Position numbers and translations under genes: made by a program. Under the pieces are notes generated by a model that was given only the letters and a program-made list of their open reading frames with translations, did no database searches and was not told the DNA's origin. Shown here one piece after another: positions 33,390-42,003 of a stretch of 64,000 nucleotides of DNA. Position 1 is the first letter of the stretch. Every line of letters starts with the position of its first letter. This DNA is from Burkholderiales bacterium (GTDB lineage Bacteria > Pseudomonadota > Gammaproteobacteria > Burkholderiales > Burkholderiaceae_C), in contig JADJDV010000007.1 of the NCBI GenBank assembly GCA_016702555.1, positions 496,001 to 560,000 of the forward strand, given 5' to 3'.

Positions 33390-34463
33390 TTGAGTGCGAA
33401 TCAGTGGCGAGGCGGTCGACGGAAGCCCATGCTGGGATTGGACGTCGATGATGGTGGCATCAAGTTGGTTGAGTTGAGTCAGGATCACGCTGGTCGGCTG
33501 ACGCTGGAGCGTTGTGGTCTGGAGCCGCTGGCGCGGGACTGGATCAAGCATGGGAGCATCGCCAACTTCGATGGCGTGGTGGATGCCACCCGCCGGCTGA
33601 TACGCCGGGCCGGCGCGACCGCAACGCGCGTCGCCATGGCGTTGTCTTCTTCCGAAGTCATCAGCAAACGCGTGATTTTACCCGCCGGCCTGAGCGAGCG
33701 CGAGATGGAGGTGCAGGTCGAGTCGGAAGCGCACCAGTACGTCTCGTTCCCGCTCGACGAGGTCAGCCTCGATTTCTGCGTGCTGGGCCCGAGCCAATCC
33801 TCGCCCGGCGATGTCGAGGTGCTGATCGCCGCAACGCGGCGCGAGAAGGTCGAGGACCGGCAGGGGCTGGCCGAAGCGGTGGGCCTGACGCCGGTGATTC
33901 TCGATGTCGATTCCTATGCCGCGCGCCTGGCCGCCACGCGCCTGATCGGACGCTTGCCTGGCGGCGCCGACGCCATGATCGCGTTGATCGAGCTGGGCCA
34001 GAACACCGTGAGCATGCAGGTGCTGCGGGGCGACGACTTGCTCTACGAGCACGACTATGCCTTCAGCGGCCTGCAGCTGACGCAGATGCTGATGCAGCAC
34101 TACGGCTACGACTTCAACGAGGCGCAAACCCGCCAGACCAGCGGCGAACTGCCGGACGACTACATGGTGGCTGTGCTGCGGCCCTATGTCGAGAGCGTGG
34201 CACCAGAGATCGAGCGCGCGCTGCGGCTGTTTTTCACCAGCACGCCGCACCATCGGGTCGACCACATCCTGCTGGCCGGTGAGGTCGGGGCCCTGGGCGG
34301 ACTGGCCGAGATCGTGGCTGAGCATTCTGCGACCCCGTGCACGATCGCCAACCCCTTCGAGGGCATGCAACTCGGCCGCCAGGTGCGCGGTGCGCAATTG
34401 CTGCGCGCTGCCCCGGCCTGCCTGACGGCGTGCGGCTTGGCGCTGCGGAGGTTCCTGCAGTGA
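33390..34463 (+). CDS. pilM: Type IV pilus inner-membrane platform protein PilM
   Basis: The 357-residue actin-like ATPase has the N-terminal phosphate motif LGLDVDDGGIKLVELSQ, then AMALSSSEVISKRVILPAGL, LIELGQNTVSMQVL and ILLAGEVGALGGLAEI. It sits on the cytoplasmic face and binds the PilN tail. The TTG start at 33390 has GGCAGGGGG just upstream; the next in-frame ATG (33429) would leave only a few residues before the first strand. It overlaps pilN by GTGA. Confidence 0.92.
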   Translation: MSANQWRGGRRKPMLGLDVDDGGIKLVELSQDHAGRLTLERCGLEPLARDWIKHGSIANFDGVVDATRRLIRRAGATATRVAMALSSSEVISKRVILPAGLSEREMEVQVESEAHQYVSFPLDEVSLDFCVLGPSQSSPGDVEVLIAATRREKVEDRQGLAEAVGLTPVILDVDSYAARLAATRLIGRLPGGADAMIALIELGQNTVSMQVLRGDDLLYEHDYAFSGLQLTQMLMQHYGYDFNEAQTRQTSGELPDDYMVAVLRPYVESVAPEIERALRLFFTSTPHHRVDHILLAGEVGALGGLAEIVAEHSATPCTIANPFEGMQLGRQVRGAQLLRAAPACLTACGLALRRFLQ

Positions 34464-35080
34464 TCCTGATCAACCTGCTGCCCCACCGCGAGATCGCGCG
34501 CCGACGGGCGCGCCAGCGCTTCAACCTGGCGCTCGGCCTGGCCGTGGTGGCGGGCGCGCTGATCGCCGGTGCCTTCTACGTGGTCCAGCAGGCGGAGATC
34601 GACCGCCAGCATGAGCGCAATGCCTTGCTTGGCGCCGAGATCGGTAAGCTCGATCAGGAGATCAAGGAAGTCGCCAACCTGCAGGAGGAGATTGCCGCCT
34701 TGAAGGCGCGCCAGGAGGCGGTGGAGAACCTGCAGTCCGATCGCACCCTGCCGGTGCACCTGCTGAACGAGGCCGTGCGCCAGTTGCCCGACGGCATCGT
34801 GCTGCGCGGCATCAAGCAGGAAAACCAGAGCGTGCTGCTGACCGGCGCCGCCCAGTCCAACGAGCGCGTCTCCGAGTTGCTGCGCAATCTGTCGCGCCAC
34901 GGCGACCGAATGATCAACCCCGAGCTGGTCGAGATCGTCGCCGCGAACCTGGCGCTCAGCCCCCGCGAGCAGCGGCGCGTGTTCAATTTCGTGGTGCGCG
35001 CGCAGATGCGGCGCGCCAGCGATGCGTCGGCCGCCGCTTCCGCCGTGCCGGCCGCCGTTTCCGCGGCCACCCAGCGCTGA
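34460..35080 (+). CDS. pilN: Type IV pilus assembly protein PilN
   Basis: The 206-residue product begins with ILINLLPHRE, the conserved PilM-binding motif (INLLP). One TM helix (about 27-47) and a periplasmic coiled-coil plus ferredoxin-like domain follow. GTG 34460 overlaps the pilM stop. It partners PilO and links PilM to the periplasmic PilP. The tail is Ala-rich. Confidence 0.93.
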   Translation: MILINLLPHREIARRRARQRFNLALGLAVVAGALIAGAFYVVQQAEIDRQHERNALLGAEIGKLDQEIKEVANLQEEIAALKARQEAVENLQSDRTLPVHLLNEAVRQLPDGIVLRGIKQENQSVLLTGAAQSNERVSELLRNLSRHGDRMINPELVEIVAANLALSPREQRRVFNFVVRAQMRRASDASAAASAVPAAVSAATQR

Positions 35081-35086
35081 GGCCAC

Positions 35087-35788
35087 ATGAAGCATTCGCT
35101 GGCCTGCCGACAAGCCCCAAGCCCGTTGACCGCCGGGCCTCGGCCCAATCTGGGCGCTCAGTTTCGCCACCTGGACCGGCGCGATCCCTCCAGTTGGCCG
35201 GCGCTACCACGCTACGGCCTGCTGGCGCTGATGGCGGCGCTGGTGTTCGGCCTGCTGTGGGCGCTGTGGCTGCGCCACCTGGGCGACGAGCTGGACAACG
35301 CGCGCCAGCGCGAGACCACGCTGCGCGCCGACTACCGCGCCAAGCTGCAAAAGGCGGTCAGTCTGGAGCAGCTGAAGAAGCAGCGCGTGGAGGTGATGCA
35401 GTACGTCAACCTGCTTGAAAAGCAATTGCCCAGCAAGTCCGAAATGGACGCGCTGCTGTCCGACATCAACCAGGCCGGCCTGGGCCGCAGCCTGCAGTTC
35501 GAGCTGTTCCGCCCCGGACAACTGGTGGTGCGCGACCATTACGCCGAACTGCCGATCGCCATCAAGGTGGCGGGCAACTACCACGACCTGGGCGCCTTCA
35601 CCGCCGACGTCGCCAACCTCCCGCGCATCGTCACGCTGAACAATCTGGCGATCGCCCCCGGCGCCGACAAGGACAAGCCCGGCCAGTTGGTGCTGGAGGC
35701 CACGGCCAAGACCTTCCGCTACCTGGACGCCGACGAGATCGCTGTCCAGCGCGCTGCGGCCGCCAAGGCCAAGGCGAAGAAGCCATGA
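35087..35788 (+). CDS. pilO: Type IV pilus assembly protein PilO
   Basis: The 233-residue product has a cytoplasmic N-terminus, one TM helix (about 43-65), a coiled-coil segment and a ferredoxin-like periplasmic domain (LEKQLPSKSEMDALLSDI, GNYHDLGAFTADVANLPRI). It forms heterodimers with PilN in the pilus alignment complex. The C-terminus is Lys/Ala-rich. It overlaps pilP by ATGA. Confidence 0.93.
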   Translation: MKHSLACRQAPSPLTAGPRPNLGAQFRHLDRRDPSSWPALPRYGLLALMAALVFGLLWALWLRHLGDELDNARQRETTLRADYRAKLQKAVSLEQLKKQRVEVMQYVNLLEKQLPSKSEMDALLSDINQAGLGRSLQFELFRPGQLVVRDHYAELPIAIKVAGNYHDLGAFTADVANLPRIVTLNNLAIAPGADKDKPGQLVLEATAKTFRYLDADEIAVQRAAAAKAKAKKP

Positions 35789-36330
35789 GATCGCGCCGCC
35801 TGTCGTGCATCCTGCTGCCGGTGCTGGCCGGCCTGGCCGCCGTCGGCTGCACGCCGCCGCATGAGGACCTGCAGCAATGGATGGCCGAGCAGCGCCGCCA
35901 GACCCTGCCCAAGGTCACGCCGATCAGCGAGCCGACGCGCTACGTGCCGCTGGCCTATTCGCAGCAGACGCTGGCCGACCCGTTCAGCAACGAGCGCCTG
36001 ACGCAGGCGTTGCGCCGCGATGGCCCGGCCAGCACCGGCGCTGCGCTGATCGCGTCCGAGCAGAACCGTCGGCGCGAGCCGCTGGAGTCCTATCCGCTCG
36101 ACGCCATGACCATGGTCGGCAGCATGGAGCGCGGCGGCCAGCGCGTGGCGCTGGTGCGGGTGGGCGGCCTGCTGCACCAGGTGCGCGTCGGCAACTACCT
36201 GGGCCCGAACTACGGCCGGGTGACCGCCATCACCGAAGGCGAGTTGAGCCTGCGCGAGATCGTGCAGGACGCGGCCAGCGAATGGATCGAGCGCAGGGCA
36301 GCGCTGCAGCTGCAGGAGAATACGAAATGA
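35785..36330 (+). CDS. pilP: Type IV pilus lipoprotein PilP
   Basis: The 181-residue product has a lipoprotein signal (AAVGC, Cys22), an extended linker, and a C-terminal beta-sandwich HR domain (AMTMVGSMERGGQRVALVRV ... LHQVRVGNYLGPNYGRVTAI). It bridges the PilN/PilO complex to the secretin PilQ. It overlaps pilQ by ATGA. Confidence 0.93.
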   Translation: MRSRRLSCILLPVLAGLAAVGCTPPHEDLQQWMAEQRRQTLPKVTPISEPTRYVPLAYSQQTLADPFSNERLTQALRRDGPASTGAALIASEQNRRREPLESYPLDAMTMVGSMERGGQRVALVRVGGLLHQVRVGNYLGPNYGRVTAITEGELSLREIVQDAASEWIERRAALQLQENTK

Positions 36331-38525
36331 AACAAGGGATCGGCGCCTGGCGAACGGCGTGGCGCGCCATGCTCATCGGCGCGCTGCTGCAGGGGGCGGC
36401 CTTGGCCGCGCAGGCGCAGGCCCGCATCGAGGCGCTGAGCGGCTCGATCCAGGGCGGCGCGGAAGTGGTGCGCATCGATTTGTCGGCGCCGCTGGTGGCG
36501 GTGCCGGCGGGCTTCGTGGTGCAGTCGCCGGCGCGCATCGCGCTGGACTTTCCGGGCGTCGCCAACGGCCTGGGCAAGAGCCTGGTCGCGCTCGACCAGG
36601 GCAATCTGCGCGCCGCCAACGTGGTGCAGGCGGGCGACCGCACGCGCGTGGTGCTGAATCTGAGGCAGTCCACCGGCTACCGCGCCGAACTGGCCGGCCG
36701 CTCGCTGCTGATCACGCTGGAGCCGGTGGCGGTGGCCAGCCAGACGCCGCCCTCGGCGCTGGCGCCGGTGGTGACCGCCAGCCTGCGGGAAGGCGCCGTG
36801 CCCTTGCATGGCATCGACTTCCGCCGTGGCGTCGAGAACACCGGCCGCGTGATCGTCGACCTGGCCAGCAAGCAGGTCGGCGTCGACATCCGCCAGCAGG
36901 GCAGCAACCTGGTGGTCGAAATGCTGCGCACCAGCCTGCCGGAGGGTTTGAGCCGACGCCTCGACGTGACCGATTTCGGCACCCCGGTGCAGACCATCAC
37001 CACGGTGCAGTCGGGCGATCGCGTGCGCATGGTGATCGAGCCCAAGGGCGCGTGGGAGCACTCGGCCTACCAGAGCGACAACCAGCTGGTGGTCGAGGTG
37101 CGGCAGCAGAAGAGCAACCCCGACAAACTGACCCAGGGGCCGGGCTTCCAGGGCGAGAAGCTGTCGCTGAACTTCCAGAACATCGACGTGCGCTCGCTGC
37201 TGCAGGTGATCGCCGACTTCACCAACTTCAACATCGTCACCTCCGACAGCGTGCAGGGCAGCCTGACGCTGCGCCTGAAGGACGTGCCCTGGGACCAGGC
37301 GCTGGACATCATCCTGCAGGCCAAGAACCTGGGCATGAACCGGGTTGGTAACGTGCTGCAGATCGCACCCAAGGAGGAGATCGCCGCCAAGGAAAAGGCC
37401 AATCTGGAAGCGCAGGCCGCGATCAGCGACCTGGAGCCCGTGCGCACGCAGACCTTCCAGCTCAGTTATGCCAAGGCGCCCGATATTGCCGCGCAGCTCA
37501 CGCACAGTTCCGCTGGCGCTGGCGGTGGAGGCATGGGCATGGGCGGCGGGCGCGACGCCAACCGCATGCTCAGCCCCAAGGGCTCGGTCATCGCCGAGCC
37601 GCGCACCAACCAGCTGTTCGTGTCCGACATTCCCTCGCGCCTGAAGCAGGTGGCCGAGATGATCGCCAAGCTCGACATCCCGGTGCGCCAGGTGCTGATC
37701 GAGGCGCGCATCGTCGAGGCCACCGACACCTTCGGCAAGTCGCTCGGTGTCAAGCTGGGCGGCGGCGATCTGCGCGGCGTCCGGGGCGGCGACGCTGGTT
37801 ATAGGATTGGCGGCAACAATCGCGTGGCGCTTGGCAGCACTTACGACGCCATCACCCGCACCACGCGCGAAGGGCCGTACCCGTACCTGACTGAGACACA
37901 GATCAACAACCATGATCTGCTCAGCTCGCAGATACTGAATCTGCCGGCGCTGGCGCTGAAGAACGTGGCGCCGGCCAACTTCGCCATCTCGCTGTTCAGC
38001 TCGGCCGCCAACCGCTTCCTCAACCTGGAGATCTCGGCGCTGGAGGCCGACGGCAAGGGTAAGGTGGTGTCCAGCCCGCGCGTGGTGACGGCCGACCAGA
38101 CCAAGGCGCTGATCGAGCAGGGCACCGAGTTCGCCTACCAGCAGGCCACGTCCAGCGGTGCCACGGCGGTGGCCTTCCGCAAGGCGGTGCTCAAGCTGGA
38201 AGTGACGCCGCAGATCACGCCCGAGGGCAACATCATTCTCGACCTGGACGTCAACAAGGACAGCCCCGGCGGCCTCGTGGCTGGCGCCATGTCGATCAAC
38301 ACCAAGCGCGTGCGCACCCAGGTGCTGGTCGAAAACGGCGGCACGGTGGTGATCGGCGGCATCTTCGAGCTGACCGAGCGCGAAAGCGAGAACAAGGTGC
38401 CGCTGCTGGGCGACATCCCGGTGGTCGGCAACCTGTTCAAGCAGCGCACGCGCGAGGCCGACAAGCAGGAGATGCTGGTCTTCATCACGCCAAAAACCAT
38501 TTCCGACTACGGCGCTGCGCGCTGA
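36327..38525 (+). CDS. pilQ: Type IV pilus outer-membrane secretin PilQ
   Basis: The 732-residue product has a signal peptide (ALAAQAQA), two AMIN domains (peptidoglycan-binding) in the first about 260 residues, an STN/N0 domain (LSLNFQNIDVRSLLQVIADF), and an N1 domain with a Gly/Met-rich insert. The secretin core ends with VPLLGDIPVVGNLFKQRTR. It forms the outer-membrane gate for the pilus. It is the last gene of pilMNOPQ. A lipoprotein gene that followed in the same direction is disrupted. Confidence 0.95.
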   Translation: MKQGIGAWRTAWRAMLIGALLQGAALAAQAQARIEALSGSIQGGAEVVRIDLSAPLVAVPAGFVVQSPARIALDFPGVANGLGKSLVALDQGNLRAANVVQAGDRTRVVLNLRQSTGYRAELAGRSLLITLEPVAVASQTPPSALAPVVTASLREGAVPLHGIDFRRGVENTGRVIVDLASKQVGVDIRQQGSNLVVEMLRTSLPEGLSRRLDVTDFGTPVQTITTVQSGDRVRMVIEPKGAWEHSAYQSDNQLVVEVRQQKSNPDKLTQGPGFQGEKLSLNFQNIDVRSLLQVIADFTNFNIVTSDSVQGSLTLRLKDVPWDQALDIILQAKNLGMNRVGNVLQIAPKEEIAAKEKANLEAQAAISDLEPVRTQTFQLSYAKAPDIAAQLTHSSAGAGGGGMGMGGGRDANRMLSPKGSVIAEPRTNQLFVSDIPSRLKQVAEMIAKLDIPVRQVLIEARIVEATDTFGKSLGVKLGGGDLRGVRGGDAGYRIGGNNRVALGSTYDAITRTTREGPYPYLTETQINNHDLLSSQILNLPALALKNVAPANFAISLFSSAANRFLNLEISALEADGKGKVVSSPRVVTADQTKALIEQGTEFAYQQATSSGATAVAFRKAVLKLEVTPQITPEGNIILDLDVNKDSPGGLVAGAMSINTKRVRTQVLVENGGTVVIGGIFELTERESENKVPLLGDIPVVGNLFKQRTREADKQEMLVFITPKTISDYGAAR

Positions 38526-38718
38526 GGGCGCGAGGCGATCCGGGGTTTATCAGAATTCATTGGAGGACAGTATGCGAAGAATGATCGGATTCCTGGCGCT
38601 GCTGCTGGCCGCGCTGTTGTCGGCTTGCGGTGGTGGTGGGGGTTATGCCGGCGTTACGGGGCCGACCAACCAGCTCCGCATGTCGCCGCTGCTCAGCGGG
38701 GCCTCGCTGCCGGTCGGC

Positions 38719-38724
38719 TACTTC
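38719..38724 (+). repeat. Target-site direct repeat, left copy
   Basis: TACTTC lies immediately left of the IS inverted repeat and is repeated at 40359-40364. Joining the flanks over one copy restores the host reading frame. Confidence 0.75.
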
Positions 38725-40358
38725 GTCGCCCCTGATTTATTCGTTTTCAGCTCAACACAGGTAGCGCAGGTGACCTGCTGAGCGAGAGGCTGAGCAACTT
38801 ACGCAGCATCTGCGGCCAGTTGGGCGAGATGGCCGCGCTCTTGCGCAAGCGCAAATAAAGCTGCCGCAAGAAGGCGATGCCCTTCCGGGCAATCATGCGC
38901 AGCAGCCATTGAATGTTGTAGCCCGCCGCACACAGCACCGCATGCAGCCGATCGCCTTGCTCACCCTTGAGGTGACAGCGCCCCATGCGGTGATCATTCT
39001 TCAGGTGCCCGATGATCGGCTCGATGGCCTGGCGCCGCCTGAGTTGGCGTCGCTCCTGCTCGGTGATCCGCCTTGACTTGCCCCGGTGCACGATGCGCAC
39101 GGTCGGGTTGTCCGCATCCACGCCCCGGTAGCCCAGATCAACAAACACAGTTGCTGGCTTGGCACTGCTGTCCTGCATCAGGATCGTGGCCTGCTCCAGT
39201 TGCTCATGGAGCGTGTGCCCGTCGTACGGATTGTCGGCAAATGCCCGGGCACCGACGATCAAGTTGCCTTTGAGCGTGCTGGCCACGCCCACCTTGACAC
39301 CGAACTCGTAGGGCTGCCTTGCCTTGCCTTTTGAGATGCATTCGACTTCAGGTGCGTGCCAGGCGTAGAGCTTGGGCTGGCCATCGACGGTCTTGCGCTG
39401 GCCACTTTGCGAAACGATGCGCGCGGCCTTGCTCAAGCTCTCATCCAGCGCCTGGCGCACGGCCTGCCCGATGGTACTGGCCTTGCGATCAATCTCGCGC
39501 TGCAATCTGCCGACGATGGTGCGCTGGCGTCTGATGGCCCGGCGCATGCGCTTGAACTGGCGCGCATGGGCATAGCGCCCGGCCTGGCGGCTGAGCTGTT
39601 TGCCCTCCTTGGCGAAGGTCTGCTTCAGATCGATACCCGCTTCCTTGGCCGAGTCGACCAACTTCGCAGGCGCTGTCTCCAGCAGCCGGCTGTCGGTGGG
39701 GTGGGCGATGGCCTTTGGCTGCGCCGTGGTGTCGACGATCACGCGCGTGAGCTCATGCGCCTTGATGAGCTTGAGATCGACGGCCACGTGGATGGTCTGG
39801 GCCAGCAGTTCCTCCACACCTTCTTCGCCCAGCAGTTGGCGGAATTTGACCAGGGTGGTGGCGTCGCACGGACGATGGTGCTCAAAGTAGGCCTGCCCTG
39901 AGAAAAATTGCCAGATCGGTGTCTCGCCCCAACGCTCAACGACGCCTTCGTCGGATTCGTTGAAGGCGTGCTTGAGGTACAGCAGGCTGATCATCACCCG
40001 CAGCGGCACGCGCGGGCGCCCGGCGTGGCTGGGCGCGCCAGTACGCTGCACCTGCTCGCCAAAGAGGTCCAGATCGGGCAGGGCCACGCCGGTGCGGCCT
40101 TTGTGCGAGAACACCTGGGCCACCCAAGCTTCGATCTCCTGCCAGGGCATGCGTGAGGCCAGCACAGCCAGCGGATGGCGCAGATCGATCATGTGGTCGA
40201 TGCGCGAGCGGAAGAAGTCCTCGGTGGCGGGGCAGGCAAAGATCACGAAAAACTCCCAGAAATCGGCTGTCAACGAATATCAAAGCGGGAGAAATTCTAT
40301 CCGAAATGAAGAGAAATATCCAATTAAATCAACAACTTATGAATAAATCAGGAACGAC
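38725..40358 (-). mobile_element. Complete IS5-type insertion sequence (1634 bp)
   Basis: Imperfect 18-bp terminal inverted repeats, 38725-38742 and 40341-40358, differ at two positions (GTCGCCCCTGATTTATTC against GTCGTTCCTGATTTATTC). A 6-bp direct repeat, TACTTC, flanks it. One intact transposase gene lies on the minus strand. All parts needed for transposition appear present, so the insertion is probably recent. IS5 subgroups usually duplicate other lengths of target; see the finding. Confidence 0.88.
38747..40246 (-). CDS. IS5-family DDE transposase
   Basis: The 499-residue product has an N-terminal DUF772-type domain (RHPLAVLASRMPWQEIEAW ... VMISLLYLKHAFNESDEGVV). A DDE catalytic core follows: first Asp in VIVDTTAQPKA, second in VFVDLGYRGVD, and Glu in QAIEPIIGHLKNDHRMGR with the IS5-type Y-R-E-K spacing. 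It contains an Arg/Lys-rich central coiled region. GTG 40246 is chosen because GGGAG lies 6 nt upstream; a TTG at 40273 and an ATG at 40192 are alternatives. No frameshift is visible, so the enzyme is likely functional. Confidence 0.9.
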   Translation of the reverse strand: MIFACPATEDFFRSRIDHMIDLRHPLAVLASRMPWQEIEAWVAQVFSHKGRTGVALPDLDLFGEQVQRTGAPSHAGRPRVPLRVMISLLYLKHAFNESDEGVVERWGETPIWQFFSGQAYFEHHRPCDATTLVKFRQLLGEEGVEELLAQTIHVAVDLKLIKAHELTRVIVDTTAQPKAIAHPTDSRLLETAPAKLVDSAKEAGIDLKQTFAKEGKQLSRQAGRYAHARQFKRMRRAIRRQRTIVGRLQREIDRKASTIGQAVRQALDESLSKAARIVSQSGQRKTVDGQPKLYAWHAPEVECISKGKARQPYEFGVKVGVASTLKGNLIVGARAFADNPYDGHTLHEQLEQATILMQDSSAKPATVFVDLGYRGVDADNPTVRIVHRGKSRRITEQERRQLRRRQAIEPIIGHLKNDHRMGRCHLKGEQGDRLHAVLCAAGYNIQWLLRMIARKGIAFLRQLYLRLRKSAAISPNWPQMLRKLLSLSLSRSPALPVLS

Positions 40359-40364
40359 TACTTC
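40359..40364 (+). repeat. Target-site direct repeat, right copy
   Basis: TACTTC, identical to 38719-38724, follows the right inverted repeat of the IS. Confidence 0.75.
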
Positions 40365-41390
40365 AGTGACCTGGCGGTGATTTCGCAGGGCGTCAAGCCC
40401 CTACCACGCCCTGTCGTCCGACCCATCGATCCACGCCGAACTGCTGGACGACGGTACGCTGCGCGTGTGGGCCATGTCGCCGGGTCAGTCCGAGGTGTCG
40501 GTGCAGGATTCCAGCGTCGGTCAGACCAGCATCAAGCTGACGGTGGTGTCGAAGACCACCGCGCTGATCAGCTCGGTCGGCTCGGCCATCAACCTGACGC
40601 CGAACCAGTCCAGGATCGTGGCCATCGGAGGTGGTAATGCGCCCTACACCGTGCTCAGTCAGGACGATTCGATTGCCAGCGTCAGCGGTGGGGCCGGCAG
40701 CTATGTTGTCACGGGACACCGTCCAGGCCAGACCACGCTGCTGGTGACCGACATCTATGGGCAGACCCTGACGATAACCGTCAACGTCAACGTCAGCACG
40801 CTGACGCTGGCACCGGCGCAGGGCAGCGGGGTCGTTGGCAGCCAGTTGCGCTTCGCTGTCTCTGGCGGTGTGGCGCCGTATGCCGTCAGTGTGGCGAATC
40901 CGTCGATCGCTCGCGCCACTTTGTCGGGATCGACGGTGGACGTGGCGCTGCTGGCACCGGGTTCGACTCAACTGGCGGTGAGCGATGGCCTGGGCACCAC
41001 GGTGCTGTTTGGCGTGACCGTGACGAACTCGACGCTGACCATCAACCCGACCAGCCGAGAATTGAGCGAAACACAGCGTGGCGGCGGTGGCGTGACCTAC
41101 GCGCTGTCCGGCAATGCGCCGCCGTTCCAGGTTTCGGTCAACAGCGCCGACCGCGCTTTCGTGACCGGTGCCAGCGTATCGGCGGACAACCGGCTGCTGA
41201 CGGTGACGCTGGGCAGCGACCTCTGCATCACGGGCGGCGATCGGACGCTCCAGATGCTGGTCATCGACGCGCAGGGCACCTCAGTGATCGCCAGCCTGGT
41301 CATCAAGGACCAGGGGAAGTTCACCGACGCTGCGGGTGTGGAACACGAGATTCCGTGCCCTTGAGTTGATCGCTCCCCAACTCGACCCCA

Positions 41391-41416
41391 AGCCAGCCCA
41401 CCCGGCTGGCTTTTTT
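41391..41416 (+). terminator. Intrinsic terminator before aroK
   Basis: GCCAGC and GCTGGC arms surround a C/A-rich loop and are followed by six T residues. It lies 26 bp after the stop of the disrupted lipoprotein gene and 17 bp before aroK. It should end the pilM-Q transcript and isolate aroK. Confidence 0.85.
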
Positions 41417-41432
41417 CATCAACAATCGCGCC

Positions 41433-41972
41433 ATGCACATCATTCTTGTCGGTCTGCCCGGCTGCGGTAAGTCCACCGTGGGGCGCCAGTTGGGACGCAG
41501 GCTCGGGCTGCCGTTCGTCGATTCGGACGCGGTCATCGAGCAGCGCGCCGGCATGCCGATCCGCGATTTCTTCGAGCAGTTCGGCGAAGCGCGCTTTCGC
41601 GACCTGGAGGAGGCCGTGATCGACGAGCTGACGCAGGGGCCGCCGGGCGTGCTGGCCACCGGAGGTGGCGCGGTGCTGCGCCCGGCCACGCGAGAGCGGT
41701 TGCGCGCGCGTGGCACCGTGGTGTATCTGCGCTCCAACCCCGAGCGCCTGATCGCGCGCCTGCGCCGCGACAACAAGCGCCCGCTGCTGCAGGTGGCCGA
41801 TCCGCTGGCGCGGCTGAAGGAGTTGCAGCGCCAGCGTGATCCGCTGTACAAGGAGGTGGCGGGCTACGTGATCGACGTGCAAAGCACCTCGCTGTCGATG
41901 CTGGTCAATCGGGTGCTGATGCAGCTCGAACTGCAATCCAGTCACAGCGCGGCAGCCGGCGGTGGCGCCTGA
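41433..41972 (+). CDS. aroK: Shikimate kinase
   Basis: The 179-residue product has P-loop GLPGCGKS (7-14), shikimate-binding DSD (30-32) and FFEQFGEARFRDLE, TGGGAVL, and the lid region RRDNKRPLLQ. It phosphorylates shikimate in aromatic amino-acid synthesis. aroB follows after 31 bp. Confidence 0.95.
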   Translation: MHIILVGLPGCGKSTVGRQLGRRLGLPFVDSDAVIEQRAGMPIRDFFEQFGEARFRDLEEAVIDELTQGPPGVLATGGGAVLRPATRERLRARGTVVYLRSNPERLIARLRRDNKRPLLQVADPLARLKELQRQRDPLYKEVAGYVIDVQSTSLSMLVNRVLMQLELQSSHSAAAGGGA

Positions 41973-42003
41973 GCGCGGCCATCGCAACCCCTACACTCAG
42001 CGT

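Larger units (their letters stand above)
38572..41364 (+). pseudogene. Lipoprotein with Ig-like repeats, split by an IS element and frameshifted
   Basis: The gene starts at ATG 38572 behind GGAGGA (38562-38567) and encodes a lipoprotein (LLSAC, Cys19; then Gly run). The frame is intact to 38724, broken by the IS (38725-40358), and resumes at 40365 in the same frame after removing one copy of the 6-bp direct repeat, giving ...LPVGYF then SDLAVISQGVKP. A second lesion follows: the C run at 40398-40401 has one C too many, and the rest (YHALSSDPSIHAELL... to the stop at 41364) reads in the +1 frame. The C-terminal 320 residues look like several tandem bacterial Ig-like/BID domains. Position right behind pilQ suggests a surface or pilus-associated role, lost here unless the fragment is used. 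The single-base shift could also be a sequencing error. Confidence 0.82.
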
